Shown here in pieces: positions 24,906 through 34,357 of a DNA stretch of 64,000 bases (position 1 is its first letter; every line of letters begins with the position of its first letter). Under the pieces are notes generated by a model. The model saw nothing but the letters and a program-made list of their open reading frames with translations. It did not search any database and was not told the DNA's origin. The stretch is from the NCBI RefSeq assembly GCF_005154805.1, contig NZ_CP039727.1:2973501-3037500 (forward strand), in the 5' to 3' direction. This stretch comes from Bacillus sp. S3. Lineage in GTDB: Bacteria > Bacillota > Bacilli > Bacillales > Cytobacillaceae. Made by a program: the position numbers and the translations under genes.

Positions 24906-27488
24906 TTAAAATTGAAAATCATCATCATATCGATATTTTCGATACCTTGCTGCATAGCAGGCATCACAGGTTGGAAAAGAATGGTCCCATGGCAATTTTT
25001 TTCCACAAGTTTTACATTTTTTAACAAATTTTTTTATATCTGTTTTTAAGCGTTCCTGCACCTGATCACTGATTTCCTCCCTGAGCCGTTCCCAATATAT
25101 TGCCTCCGTTTTCTCACCCAAGCGATATAAAAATAAGAGATGCAGCCCAATAGCTTTATAGCTTAATTCTAATTCTTCTAAGCTGCGTTCCTTTACAACC
25201 GGTTCCGGCAGCTCCCTGCCTAGCATAATGGCATACATCGTATCCTCCCATTGTCTTGTCAATACTTGCTCATTTTTTGAAAAGGGCAGATGTAAAAAGC
25301 CGTATAAATCCATTAAAGAAAACCTTGCTTCAATTTCAGTCCCGGCAATCAATTGATAGAGCGATTTCTCCTCTGAAAGCGAGGCTTTCTTCGTCCCTTT
25401 AGGACTTTCAAATTTCCCCCAAAGCTCAAAAAAAGTCCCTAAATCGTGATAATAACGTTGAAAACGTTCGAACACGGAATTCGTTGGAGCAATTGAAAAC
25501 GTATGAACAGGCTCATCCTCCTGCAACAACAGATTTCGCATTTTTTTAATGTCACTTGTAAACGCTACCTTCCCAACATCATAAATCCCTTTGCGTCCGG
25601 CACGGCCGGCAATTTGCTTTACTTCTTGAGAGGTAAGCAGCCTTCTTCGTGTGCCATCAAATTTATCATTCTCAAGGAAAACAATCCGGCGAATTGGCAG
25701 GTTCAATCCCATGCCGATTGCATCTGTTGCAACAATTACCTTTGTCTTTCCCTTATTAAACTGCTCAATCTGCTTTTTTCTGGTTTCCGGCGGCATGCTG
25801 CCATATATCATGCTGACAGAATAACCGTCATTTTGCAGACGCGAGGCTGTTTCAAGAACACGTCTTCGCGAAAAACAAATCAGGGCATCGCCTCTTTTGC
25901 AATGCTTAATATGAAATTCCTTGTTCTCCACTTCAAGCGGGGTATCGCGGCTATATTCGTGTATTTCGATGTTCGAATCCCCTAATAACTCCAGCAGCAT
26001 GTGTTTGGAGTTCTTGCTGCCGATGATATGGACTTCATCAGCATGAGCTTTAGTGATTGCCTTATACCAAGAAAAGCCGCGGTCTTTATCGGTTATCATC
26101 TGGGCTTCATCTATAACGACCACTTCGTAAACTTCTTTTTCATGAAACATTTCTACCGTACAAGAGATGTGTTGTGCACCTGGGGTCACTTTTTCCTCCT
26201 CACCTGTTTTTAAGGAGCAGGGTGTTCCTTCGGCATTCAATTTATCATAAACCTCCAGGGCCAACAGCCGGAGCGGCGCCAAATACAAACCGCTATTGGC
26301 TGTTTTCATTCGCTCAAGGGCATGATGAGTTTTCCCAGTATTCGTTTCGCCAATATGCAGCACATAGCGGACATGCCTTTGGTAAGAAGGGGCGTATTCT
26401 GTTCCAAAGATATCCCTCATCATCTGTTCTTCGGCTTCTCTTTTTCGTTGTAATTCTTCTTGCTCTTCCTTTTGTTTCTTTTCCCGCTCTTGGAGATCCT
26501 TTTCTAACAGTTCCTTGTGCACAGTAAGGTCAAAAGGAATGTCTGCTAACCGTAATAAGTCAGATACATATTCATCCTGAATATCTTCAATGAAATACCC
26601 TTCAATATCATACAAAAGTTGGGCAATACTGCCTTTAACAAAAGGAGCCGATAATTTTTCTTGAAAAACCGTGTGAAAATCATCTTTGAGCACTGTTGAA
26701 AGGTGTTCTAAAATTGTTTGAGGAATATGTTCAGACAAAAAATCTGCTATTAAACCTTCGTATACAAAGAAATAGGTTTGATATTCGTAGACGCTTCTGC
26801 CCCAGTTTACAGTCTTATGAATATTACCCGTCAGTTCTTCAAAAAATGTTGCTAATGTTGTATATTCGGCTGGATTAAATGACCCTTGATTTACTAATTT
26901 TTCCTCTAAGGCAACTGGATCGACCGATTGAAACTTCACATTATTTTTCAGATCAGAAGCTAACTGCTTTGCAACAAAGTGGCGTATATATAAATAGAAC
27001 AAATCATATTGTTCCTCCAAAATCCCAGCGGCAAAATCCTCTATTTCACTTCGAATCGATTGCTTTTGCTCTTCTAGCAGCTTCTGTTCTTCCCTCTTTT
27101 GAAAAGCAGCTTTTGCTTTCTCATACCGCTCCGACCACCATTTATCTTTATCTGCGAAGGTTTCCTTCAACCATCCCATCGCATCAAAAGGCATATATAA
27201 TCTCATTTCATCCCGAAATAGTTTATTCAAAAGTTTTCGGTCAATTCCCTGAACCTCAAATCCCCGGTCCGTTAAAAATTGCTTCTTTTCATTTTTAGAC
27301 ACATCATTTGTTGATTTATTTAACCACACGTTCACCCAAATTTGCTCTGTGTAATGGCCGCGATCCTTCAAGTATTGGTCAAATGAAGGCAAATTTTCTC
27401 TCATCTCCAGATAATGGTCGATATCATCAATCACTTTCATTTTTGTATGTTCAACTGCTTGAGGGTAAATGGATGTTAATTTGCTCAA
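24906..27488 (-). CDS. Suv3-like superfamily 2 RNA helicase with C-terminal zinc-finger
   Basis: 860 residues. Residues 1-365 are a helical, coiled-coil-rich extension. The helicase core begins with P-loop IGETNTGKTHHAL (380-387), then SGLYLAPLRLLALEVYD (motif Ia), VVIDEAQM (DEAQ box, about 458-465), VIVATDAIGMGLNLP (motif V) and QIAGRAGRKG (motif VI). These are the features of mitochondrial Suv3/SUPV3L1 ATP-dependent RNA helicases. The last 40 residues hold CKTCGKKLPW and TCDAC, a CxxC...CxxC zinc ribbon. The TTG start is six bases from AGGAGGG. It directly precedes hen1-pnkp in the same direction, suggesting a helicase that opens or feeds structured RNA to repair or decay. Confidence 0.88.
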   Translation of the reverse strand: MSKLTSIYPQAVEHTKMKVIDDIDHYLEMRENLPSFDQYLKDRGHYTEQIWVNVWLNKSTNDVSKNEKKQFLTDRGFEVQGIDRKLLNKLFRDEMRLYMPFDAMGWLKETFADKDKWWSERYEKAKAAFQKREEQKLLEEQKQSIRSEIEDFAAGILEEQYDLFYLYIRHFVAKQLASDLKNNVKFQSVDPVALEEKLVNQGSFNPAEYTTLATFFEELTGNIHKTVNWGRSVYEYQTYFFVYEGLIADFLSEHIPQTILEHLSTVLKDDFHTVFQEKLSAPFVKGSIAQLLYDIEGYFIEDIQDEYVSDLLRLADIPFDLTVHKELLEKDLQEREKKQKEEQEELQRKREAEEQMMRDIFGTEYAPSYQRHVRYVLHIGETNTGKTHHALERMKTANSGLYLAPLRLLALEVYDKLNAEGTPCSLKTGEEEKVTPGAQHISCTVEMFHEKEVYEVVVIDEAQMITDKDRGFSWYKAITKAHADEVHIIGSKNSKHMLLELLGDSNIEIHEYSRDTPLEVENKEFHIKHCKRGDALICFSRRRVLETASRLQNDGYSVSMIYGSMPPETRKKQIEQFNKGKTKVIVATDAIGMGLNLPIRRIVFLENDKFDGTRRRLLTSQEVKQIAGRAGRKGIYDVGKVAFTSDIKKMRNLLLQEDEPVHTFSIAPTNSVFERFQRYYHDLGTFFELWGKFESPKGTKKASLSEEKSLYQLIAGTEIEARFSLMDLYGFLHLPFSKNEQVLTRQWEDTMYAIMLGRELPEPVVKERSLEELELSYKAIGLHLLFLYRLGEKTEAIYWERLREEISDQVQERLKTDIKKFVKKCKTCGKKLPWDHSFPTCDACYAARYRKYRYDDDFQF

Positions 27489-27541
27489 AATTAACCCTCC
27501 TTTTCTAAAAAATGTTTTCTTTTTTTCATTCTAACACATAA

Positions 27542-27567
27542 TAAAAAACCGAACAAATATTCGGTTT
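27542..27567 (-). terminator. Terminator of the YbxH-like gene
   Basis: AAACCGAA-TATTTG-TTCGGTTT stem then TTTATT on the minus strand. It overlaps the stop codon. Confidence 0.8.
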
Positions 27568-27757
27568 AAATATTATGCCGGTTACAATAGTCGTCAACCA
27601 AATCCTCAATTTGGTCTAATTCAGGAAACTTGCCTGAAAACTGAAATGTAATTTCCTCGATAAATTGGTCTTGGTTGTACACATGAACTGCGCCGTTTTG
27701 CATTATGACACTGAATTCAGGAACAAAACGATATCCATTTCGTTCAATAGCCCCCAT
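27566..27757 (-). CDS. Small YbxH-like protein
   Basis: 63 residues, MGAIERNGYRFVPEFSVIMQ followed by a VHVYNQDQFIEEITFQFSG segment. I recall the B. subtilis YbxH family as having this start and size, but cannot verify it. There is no signal peptide, and the function is unknown. The AAGGGGACTAAAAA ribosome site supports translation. It lies between ppdK and the helicase gene with its own terminator, so it is probably monocistronic. Confidence 0.65.
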   Translation of the reverse strand: MGAIERNGYRFVPEFSVIMQNGAVHVYNQDQFIEEITFQFSGKFPELDQIEDLVDDYCNRHNI

Positions 27758-27831
27758 TTTTTAGTCCCCTTTTCATTTTTCTTTAGTATAAGCAGATTTT
27801 GCGACACTAATCCCGAATCCAAAAATCCGCG

Positions 27832-27862
27832 AAAAGAGGACGGCACCGCATTGGCACCGTCC
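27832..27862 (-). terminator. Terminator of the ccpN-PDRP-ppdK operon
   Basis: GGACGGTGCC-AATGC-GGTGCCGTCC, a 10-bp perfect stem, then TCTTTT. Confidence 0.9.
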
Positions 27863-27873
27863 TTCCTAAAAAA

Positions 27874-30543
27874 TTATGCGGTTGTTAATACCTCTTCCTT
27901 ATTAACTTCATGGCGAATCGTTGCCTGCGCGGCAGCCAAACGAGCGAGCGGCACGCGGTAAGGTGAACAGCTGACATAATCTAAACCTGTTCTGTAGCAG
28001 AAATCAATTGAGCTCTTTTCACCGCCGTGTTCGCCGCAAATCCCTGTTTTTAGAGAAGGCTTCGCCGCACGGCCCAGCTTGACACCCGTTTCCACTAACT
28101 TTCCTACACCTTCCTGATCAAGCACGGCAAATGGATTTTCCGGTAATACCTTATTTTCAATGTAAGCTTGCAGGAATTTCCCTTCCGCATCATCACGGCT
28201 ATAGCCGAATGTCGTTTGCGTTAAATCATTTGTCCCAAATGAGAAGAAGTCTGCTTCTTCGGCAATTTGATCAGCCGTTAAGGCTGCACGCGGAATTTCA
28301 ATCATTGTTCCAATTGTATACTCAATTTGCTTACCTGTTTCTTCTTGAACAAGGTTAGCCGCGTCAATAACCAGCTGGCGCATTTGTTTTAACTCATTCA
28401 CATGGCCAACCAACGGAATCATGATTTCCGGCTGTACTTCCATGCCTTTTTCCGCCAGTTTTGCCGCGGCATAGAAAATTGCCTTTGCCTGCATCTCATA
28501 TATCTCTGGATAAACCATCCCTAAACGGCAGCCGCGATGGCCAAGCATTGGGTTATACTCATCCAATTGGCGTACCTTTTTAAGCAATTGTTCTTTTTTC
28601 TTTAATTCAGGTGACCCCGGTTCCGTGATTTGCAGCTTGGTCACATCTACTAATAGTTCTTCTTTATCTGGTAAAAACTCATGTAGCGGCGGATCAAGCA
28701 AACGAATGGTAACAGGGAAACCTTGCATCGCTTCAAAGATTCCTTCAAAATCGCCTTGCTGCATTGGTAATAGATCATTCAATGCTTCCATTCTCTCCGC
28801 ATAATTTTCCGCAAGAATCATTTTTTGCACAGTTGGAATTCGTTTTAAATCCATAAACATATGTTCAGTCCGGCATAAACCAATTCCGCCTGCACCGAAT
28901 TCAAATGCTTTCAGTGCATCTTCAGGATTATCCGCATTGGCACGTACACCCAATTTCCGCTCTTGGTCTGCCCATGCAAGCAGCATTTGGAACTCATTGG
29001 AAAGTTCAGGAGCAATCATTGGAATTTCCCCCAGCATGATTTCTCCTGTAGAACCATCAATTGTGATAATATCACCATAATTCACAAGCGTTTCGCCAAT
29101 GCTAAATTGCTTTGCTTTCAAATCAATCTTTAATGCCTCGCATCCGCAGATACATGCTTTTCCCATGCCGCGAGCTACTACAGCAGCATGGCTTGTCATA
29201 CCGCCACGGCTTGTCAAAATGGCTTGCGAAGCAACAATTCCATGAATGTCATCCGGTGTGGTTTCAGGTCGAACTAAAATCACTTTTTTTCCTTCATTTC
29301 CTAATGCCTCAGCCTCATCTGCATCAAATACCACTTGGCCGGTTGCAGCCCCAGGGGATGCAGGTAAGCCTTTTGCTAAAATGTTTTTTTGAAATTTATC
29401 ATCAATGCGGTGGTGCAGTAATTGGTTTAATTGGTCCGGATCGACACGCAGTAAAGCGGTCTTTTTATCAATTATACCTTCCTCAACCATCTCAACAGCG
29501 ATGCGAATAGCAGCTTGTGCTGTCCGTTTTCCATTGCGTGTTTGCAGAATGAACAGCTGTCCGCGTTCTACAGTGAATTCAATGTCCTGCATTTCTTGAT
29601 AATGCTGTTCAAGCCGTTTGCATGTATCAGAGAATTGGTTGTATACTTCTGGCATTTCGTCTTTTAAAGTCGCAATCGGCTGAGGCGTGCGAATTCCTGC
29701 CACTACATCTTCCCCTTGGGCATTGATTAAATACTCCCCATAAAGAACATGCTCTCCAGTCGATGGATTTCTTGTAAAGGCAACGCCTGTGCCGGAGTCA
29801 TTCCCCATGTTACCAAACACCATACTTTGAATATTAACAGCAGTACCTAAATGATCTGGAATTTTATTTAAGCGGCGGTACACAATCGCACGCTGATTAT
29901 TCCAAGAATTAAATACAGCGTTAATCGCTAGGAAAAGCTGTTCCTTAGGATCTTGGGGGAAGTCTTTTCTTGTATGCTTTCTCACAATCCCCTTATAGCC
30001 AATAATAACCTCCTGCCAATCTTCAGCCGTCATTTCAGGATCAGAAGAATAGCCTTTTTGCTCACGAGTTTCTTCTAAAAATTGTTCGAAATAATAGGTA
30101 TCAATTTCAAGCACCACATTACTAAACATTTGTATGAATCGGCGGTACGAATCATAAGCAAATCTCGGGTTATCCGTCAATGTTGCAACACCAATAACTG
30201 TGTCATCATTCATCCCTAGATTCAAAATGGTATCCATCATACCAGGCATGGAAAAGACAGATCCGGAACGAACAGAAACGAGCAATGGATTTTGAGGGTC
30301 ACCCAGTTTTTTACCCATTTTTTCTTCCAACTGAGTCAGCGCTTCTAAGGTTTGCGTTTCTACTAAAGTCGGAATGGATTTACTAGCTTCATAGTATGCA
30401 TTACAGGCCTGTGTTGTAATCGTAAAACCATAAGGAACCGGGAGACCAATCCGAGTCATTTCTGCTAGATTCGCACCTTTTCCCCCGAGTAATTCCTTCA
30501 TATTTCCTTGTCCTTCTTCAAATAAATATACGAATTTTTCCAT
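27874..30543 (-). CDS. ppdK: Pyruvate, phosphate dikinase
   Basis: 889 residues. It interconverts pyruvate + ATP + Pi with PEP + AMP + PPi. The N-terminal ATP-grasp domain has ELLGGKGANLAEMTRIGLP and SVRSGSVFSMPGMMDTILNL. The phosphohistidine domain has the target His in ILTSRGGMTSHAAVVARGMG. The Thr before the SHA motif is the residue controlled by the regulatory protein encoded just upstream. The C-terminal PEP-binding barrel has GLCRTEHMF and FFSFGTNDLTQTTFGYSRDD with the catalytic CGEHGG. The ATG comes two bases after the upstream stop codon, with GAGAGGAGC as ribosome site. Such enzymes make PEP for gluconeogenesis in some Bacillus species. Confidence 0.97.
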   Translation of the reverse strand: MEKFVYLFEEGQGNMKELLGGKGANLAEMTRIGLPVPYGFTITTQACNAYYEASKSIPTLVETQTLEALTQLEEKMGKKLGDPQNPLLVSVRSGSVFSMPGMMDTILNLGMNDDTVIGVATLTDNPRFAYDSYRRFIQMFSNVVLEIDTYYFEQFLEETREQKGYSSDPEMTAEDWQEVIIGYKGIVRKHTRKDFPQDPKEQLFLAINAVFNSWNNQRAIVYRRLNKIPDHLGTAVNIQSMVFGNMGNDSGTGVAFTRNPSTGEHVLYGEYLINAQGEDVVAGIRTPQPIATLKDEMPEVYNQFSDTCKRLEQHYQEMQDIEFTVERGQLFILQTRNGKRTAQAAIRIAVEMVEEGIIDKKTALLRVDPDQLNQLLHHRIDDKFQKNILAKGLPASPGAATGQVVFDADEAEALGNEGKKVILVRPETTPDDIHGIVASQAILTSRGGMTSHAAVVARGMGKACICGCEALKIDLKAKQFSIGETLVNYGDIITIDGSTGEIMLGEIPMIAPELSNEFQMLLAWADQERKLGVRANADNPEDALKAFEFGAGGIGLCRTEHMFMDLKRIPTVQKMILAENYAERMEALNDLLPMQQGDFEGIFEAMQGFPVTIRLLDPPLHEFLPDKEELLVDVTKLQITEPGSPELKKKEQLLKKVRQLDEYNPMLGHRGCRLGMVYPEIYEMQAKAIFYAAAKLAEKGMEVQPEIMIPLVGHVNELKQMRQLVIDAANLVQEETGKQIEYTIGTMIEIPRAALTADQIAEEADFFSFGTNDLTQTTFGYSRDDAEGKFLQAYIENKVLPENPFAVLDQEGVGKLVETGVKLGRAAKPSLKTGICGEHGGEKSSIDFCYRTGLDYVSCSPYRVPLARLAAAQATIRHEVNKEEVLTTA

Positions 30544-30545
30544 TG

Positions 30546-31361
30546 CTATATGCTCCTCTCTTTTTTCAATATATCTAGAATTAATCCGGCTGTTTCTTCT
30601 ACTGCTTTATTTGATACATCAATAATCGGACAACCGACTCGTTTCATAATTTTTTCTGCATGATCTAATTCTTCTAAAATTCTTTCAAAACTAGCATAAT
30701 TCGCTTGAGAAGCTAATCCTAATGCTTTTAAACGCTCCTTGCGAATTTCATTCAATTTATCGGGTGAAATGATTAATCCGATACAATTTTTCCTCGGCAC
30801 TTGATATAATTCATCAGGAGGCGGCACTTCAGGAACCAATGGAACATTGGCAACTTTAAAGCGCTTATGTGCTAAGTACATTGATAGAGGTGTTTTGGAT
30901 GTTCGCGACACACCGATTAAAACAATGTCTGCCTTCGTTATTCCTCTTGGATCCCGACCATCATCATACTTTACAGCAAATTCAATTGCTTCAATTCTTC
31001 TAAAATATTCCTCATCTAATTTTCTCATTAGTCCTGGTTGGTGGTGTGGCTGCTTATTTAGTCGAGATTCAAAGGCGTTCATCAAAGGACTGAGTAAATC
31101 TACCGCTACGATTCCCTCTTCTTCTGCCCGACGATCCAAGTATTCTTTTAGCGTGGGAATGACAATCGTATACACGATAATGGAACGATCTTTTTTGGCT
31201 AGTAATATCACATCTTCAATATCTTCAAAGTCATCCACATATGAATTGCGGCGAATGTCAACATGGCCGCCGTTAAATTGCATTGCAACTGCTTTTACAA
31301 CTAACTCAGCAGTTTCTCCTACTGAGTCTGATACCACATAGACAACTTCCTTCTGTACCAA
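30546..31361 (-). CDS. Pyruvate phosphate dikinase regulatory protein (kinase/pyrophosphorylase, YqfL/DUF299 type)
   Basis: About 271 residues. The bifunctional regulator inactivates PPDK by ADP-dependent phosphorylation of its active-site Thr and reactivates it by Pi-dependent dephosphorylation. Signatures are [18 protein letters not shown] at the N-terminus, [19 protein letters not shown] and the P-loop [20 protein letters not shown]. The start is uncertain. A TTG at 31359-31361 sits ten bases after AAGGGAG and gives the normal length. An ATG at 31392-31394 lies inside ccpN without a ribosome site. Overlap or tight spacing with ccpN and ppdK indicates one operon. Confidence 0.93.
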   Translation of the reverse strand: MVQKEVVYVVSDSVGETAELVVKAVAMQFNGGHVDIRRNSYVDDFEDIEDVILLAKKDRSIIVYTIVIPTLKEYLDRRAEEEGIVAVDLLSPLMNAFESRLNKQPHHQPGLMRKLDEEYFRRIEAIEFAVKYDDGRDPRGITKADIVLIGVSRTSKTPLSMYLAHKRFKVANVPLVPEVPPPDELYQVPRKNCIGLIISPDKLNEIRKERLKALGLASQANYASFERILEELDHAEKIMKRVGCPIIDVSNKAVEETAGLILDILKKERSI

Positions 31362-31377
31362 AATTTCAGCCACTCCC

Positions 31378-32019
31378 TTAGTCTGGTTTTTCATCCATGA
31401 TTTCTAAATATGCTCGTGTAATCGTAGTTTTCGTGATTCGACCGACAAGCAAATATGTACTGTTTTGCTCGTCTATGTTCTTTACAACAGGCAAAGAATC
31501 GATGTGATTATGAATCATTTTCTTAGCAGCTTCGAGCAATGTTTCTTCAGGATTAATAGTAATCACGTTAGGCATTCTTGTCATAATGATACTAACAGGT
31601 AATTCATTCAGATTTTGATTCCCTATAGATGCTCTAAGCAAATCCTTCCTTGAAATCACACCTGCTAAATGACCATCTGCATCAACAGCATAAAGCGTTC
31701 CGACATCCTCCAAAAACAATTGCACAATGGCATCATAGACAGAGGTTGATTTTCCAACGACAATTGGCAGTGCTTTATAATCATTTACTTTTTGATGAAG
31801 AAATCTTTCGGCTTGTCTTTTCATTTGAATCTTTTCGTTGAAAAAGTACCCTACTCTGGGTCTTGCATCAAGGCTGCCGGACATCGTTAAGATAGCGAGA
31901 TCCGGTCTAAGTGCTGCCCGTGATAACGAAAGCTTTTCCGCAATTTCTTTTCCCGTTATCGGTCCATTTTGTTTAACAATTTGCAGAATCTCATCTTGGC
32001 GTTTTGTGAGTTTAATCAC
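31378..32019 (-). CDS. ccpN: Catabolite repressor CcpN (YqzB)
   Basis: 213 residues. An N-terminal helix-turn-helix ([40 protein letters not shown]) is followed by two CBS motifs (residues about 75-210, with [20 protein letters not shown] and [10 protein letters not shown]). CcpN in Bacillus represses gluconeogenic genes gapB and pckA during glycolysis and senses adenine nucleotides through its CBS pair. The GTG start at 32017-32019 follows AAGGGGGTGTTA. It heads an operon with the PPDK regulator and ppdK, which makes metabolic sense because PPDK is also gluconeogenic. Confidence 0.93.
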   Translation of the reverse strand: MIKLTKRQDEILQIVKQNGPITGKEIAEKLSLSRAALRPDLAILTMSGSLDARPRVGYFFNEKIQMKRQAERFLHQKVNDYKALPIVVGKSTSVYDAIVQLFLEDVGTLYAVDADGHLAGVISRKDLLRASIGNQNLNELPVSIIMTRMPNVITINPEETLLEAAKKMIHNHIDSLPVVKNIDEQNSTYLLVGRITKTTITRAYLEIMDEKPD

Positions 32020-32169
32020 TAACACCCCCTTACTTACAATAAATATGGTATATACTATGTAGTTATTATATATGTGTTATACTTATTTGTATATAGTATA
32101 CTACATTTGATTAAAAAGTAAAGCACTTATTTACAAATGTAATAGACAGTTAATTATGTAACTCTACGG

Positions 32170-32200
32170 AATAAAAATACCGCCAATCCTTTGGCGGTGT
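32170..32200 (-). terminator. Terminator of the Fpg-like glycosylase gene
   Basis: ACCGCC-AAAGGATT-GGCGGT stem then ATTTTTATT on the minus strand. Confidence 0.85.
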
Positions 32201-32205
32201 CAACT

Positions 32206-33015
32206 CTATTTTTGACAATTCTGACAATAAAACGTTTTTCTTGAAGAGACCATATCCATCACAATGATGGACCCGCACAAATAACAATTTTCTCCTTCGC
32301 GATCATACACTTTCCTTAAATCATAGAACCCCCCTGTAAGGGAATCCCCCATATAAAAAGGATGGTCCATATAACCGCCATTTTTCATAGCATCTTGTAG
32401 GACTAATTTCATTGAATGAAATAATTGGGTCCGATTCAATTCATTACAATCATCAATGTCTTTCGTTGGTAAAATTCCTGCATGAAAGCATATTTCCGCG
32501 GAATAGCAGTTCCCAATCCCTGCAATAAATTTCTGGTCAAGCATCGTTGTTTTTAACCTTCCATGTTTCGAAGCAATTCGTTTTAAAAATTCATTTAAAG
32601 TTAACGCTGAATCAAGAGGATCCGGCCCTAAGTCAGAAAGGTTTTGCTCCGCTTCCTTCTGACTATAGAGATGCAAATACCCGAGACGTAAGCCAATAAA
32701 GTATAGATGCTGCTCCCCAAACGATAATCGAATCTGAATTGTTCGTTTCGGTTTTTCCACGTCTGTACCGAAAAACATCCAGCCCCCCAACATTAAATGT
32801 AATAGTAGGACCTGGCCATTTTGTAATTCAAACAACAAATGCTTCCCTCTTCGAGTAATGTTGAGCACTTTCAGGTGCATGATTGTATTTTTAAAAAGCT
32901 CTGGATTTACATTAATGGATTTTTCACGATTTATTTGGACCTCGGTAATCATTTGTCCTGCAATGTTTGCCATAAGCAGATGTTTATAGGTTTCCATTTC
33001 CGGGAGTTCTGGCAT
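32206..33015 (-). CDS. Fpg/Nei-family DNA glycosylase (additional MutM-like enzyme)
   Basis: 269 residues. It begins MPELPEMETYKHLLM, giving catalytic Pro and Glu after Met removal. It also has the helix-two-turn-helix motif KFIAGIGNCYSAEICFHAGI and the C-terminal zinc finger CYLCG...FYCQNCQK. These enzymes excise oxidised bases and cut the strand by beta/delta elimination. Only the ATG at 33013-33015 exposes the needed N-terminal proline. A TTG one codon earlier does not fit, and AAGGAG precedes. The sequence differs from the usual MutM beside polA, so a second paralogue (Nei-like) is likely. The gene is monocistronic. Confidence 0.9.
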   Translation of the reverse strand: MPELPEMETYKHLLMANIAGQMITEVQINREKSINVNPELFKNTIMHLKVLNITRRGKHLLFELQNGQVLLLHLMLGGWMFFGTDVEKPKRTIQIRLSFGEQHLYFIGLRLGYLHLYSQKEAEQNLSDLGPDPLDSALTLNEFLKRIASKHGRLKTTMLDQKFIAGIGNCYSAEICFHAGILPTKDIDDCNELNRTQLFHSMKLVLQDAMKNGGYMDHPFYMGDSLTGGFYDLRKVYDREGENCYLCGSIIVMDMVSSRKTFYCQNCQK

Positions 33016-33132
33016 CAAAATAACTCCTTCCGCTAAAATGTTTCTATAGTATAGGATGCCCAGGAACTATTAGGAAAATGAAGTCAAATTAAGAATTCTT
33101 CCATTGTAGGAACACTTCGAAACCCAAGTAAA

Positions 33133-33900
33133 TTAATCTTCATTACTTATTCCGTTAATTCTGTTCAGTAGTTCATAAGGACGCACACTAAACGCTTCAT
33201 AGGGAATGCAATTCCCTTTCATCGCATCTATTACTCTTGGAATGAATTTACCTCGTGTAACAAATTGTTTTACATTGGCATGATTGATTGCAATAAAACG
33301 AACATCCTTTGTTTCTGTCGATGTTTTTGGTTGTCCTCCCAGGCATTTTCCCCGAAAAACAACGGATAATGTACTTCCATTAGAATAGACTCCGGTTACA
33401 CCTTGTAATTGAACAATAATGCCTGTTTCCTCTAAAATTTCCCGACACAAGGCTACATCAAGTGTTTCACCGTCATCCACTCTGCCTCCAGGAAGTTCCC
33501 ACGTATCTGCCCGCCAAAAGGTTTTAACTAGTAAGGTTTCACTCAGTTCATTTGTTATATATCCGCTAACCGTAACGTTTTGTTTCGGGGTGCTGTATGA
33601 CCCGGTCGGTGTTAAGCAATCTTTCTGATTCTCTAAAAATAACCGACCAAGCTTTTGTAGTTGAATTTCAGCCTGCTGATGCATTTCATCACGTAACACC
33701 CTTTCTTCAATTTTTACATACTCTTCATAGCTTGGATACTCCCAAATAGCAATGATTTCATCTTCTGATACAGTTATCCAGCGACCGACTAATTTTGCGC
33801 CATTTTTTAACTGATTGGGAAGCAAGTACGTATGAAAAAAATCATTAAATTCACCGATTTTTCCCGGGAGTACTCGAACAGTTTCTCTTATAAAAAACAT
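33133..33900 (-). CDS. NIPSNAP-like domain fused to a Nudix hydrolase
   Basis: 255 residues. Residues 1-95 (FFIRETVRVLPGKIGEFNDF, VGRWITVSEDEIIAIWEYPS) resemble the NIPSNAP/dimeric alpha-beta-barrel fold. Residues about 105-230 are a Nudix domain whose box GGRVDDGETLDVALCREILE plus ETGI (138-161) has all catalytic Glu residues. Nudix enzymes cleave nucleoside diphosphate derivatives. The fused front domain may serve dimerisation or ligand sensing. The ATG follows AGAGGATTATT. An alternative 17-codon extension is unsupported. The substrate is unknown. Confidence 0.82.
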   Translation of the reverse strand: MFFIRETVRVLPGKIGEFNDFFHTYLLPNQLKNGAKLVGRWITVSEDEIIAIWEYPSYEEYVKIEERVLRDEMHQQAEIQLQKLGRLFLENQKDCLTPTGSYSTPKQNVTVSGYITNELSETLLVKTFWRADTWELPGGRVDDGETLDVALCREILEETGIIVQLQGVTGVYSNGSTLSVVFRGKCLGGQPKTSTETKDVRFIAINHANVKQFVTRGKFIPRVIDAMKGNCIPYEAFSVRPYELLNRINGISNED

Positions 33901-34301
33901 AATAATCCTCTCTTCACTTTTTACTTGTTCCATTTTACGTGAACAAATCAAATTCGTTCAGAATGTCGGTTTTATTAAACAGTAAAGTGAAATGATTATT
34001 TTTATTAAAAAAACGCCTCCTACAATGAGTAGAAAGACGTTTATTACTTAAAATAGTTGGATGATGTTTGCTGTTTAGTTAAATTTGATTTTAGGTAGGA
34101 GGCGATGCACTATCGATCCAGAAGCAGTCGTTTTAGTTCATTATTCTATTCATCCATGATGGCTTCAGTCCTATCCTGGAAACTCTTCTTAAAAGCATAT
34201 GCCAAAAGTGTCGATAATGTTGTAATGAGAATCACAACACAATTATAATGAGTAAGTGCTTAATGCACACTATTTTTACGGCTAAAATCGTGCGTTTAGG
34301 C
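33901..34301. other. 401-base gap with a 10-bp inverted repeat and possible gene remnant
   Basis: CGCCTCCTAC at 34014-34023 is perfectly complemented by GTAGGAGGCG at 34095-34104, 71 bases away. On the minus strand at about 34152-34241 an unsupported short frame (VILITTLSTLLAYAF, then KKSFQDRTEAIMDE) looks like a membrane-anchor fragment. No convincing start was found. I see no intact gene. Confidence 0.5.
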
Positions 34302-34337
34302 AAAATAAAAACGCCTTACGAATGTACGTAAAACGTT
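34302..34337 (-). terminator. Terminator of the rRNA-tRNA operon
   Basis: AACGTTTTACG pairs with CGTAAGGCGTT (two G-U pairs) around a TACATT loop, followed by TTTATTTT on the minus strand, just past the last tRNA. Confidence 0.85.
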
Positions 34338-34357
34338 CTACTACCGCAAATTACGGA

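Noticed and set aside
24791..25024. Plus-strand frame between hen1 and the helicase
   Set aside because: It overlaps the zinc-ribbon coding end of the helicase, and lacks a start signal.
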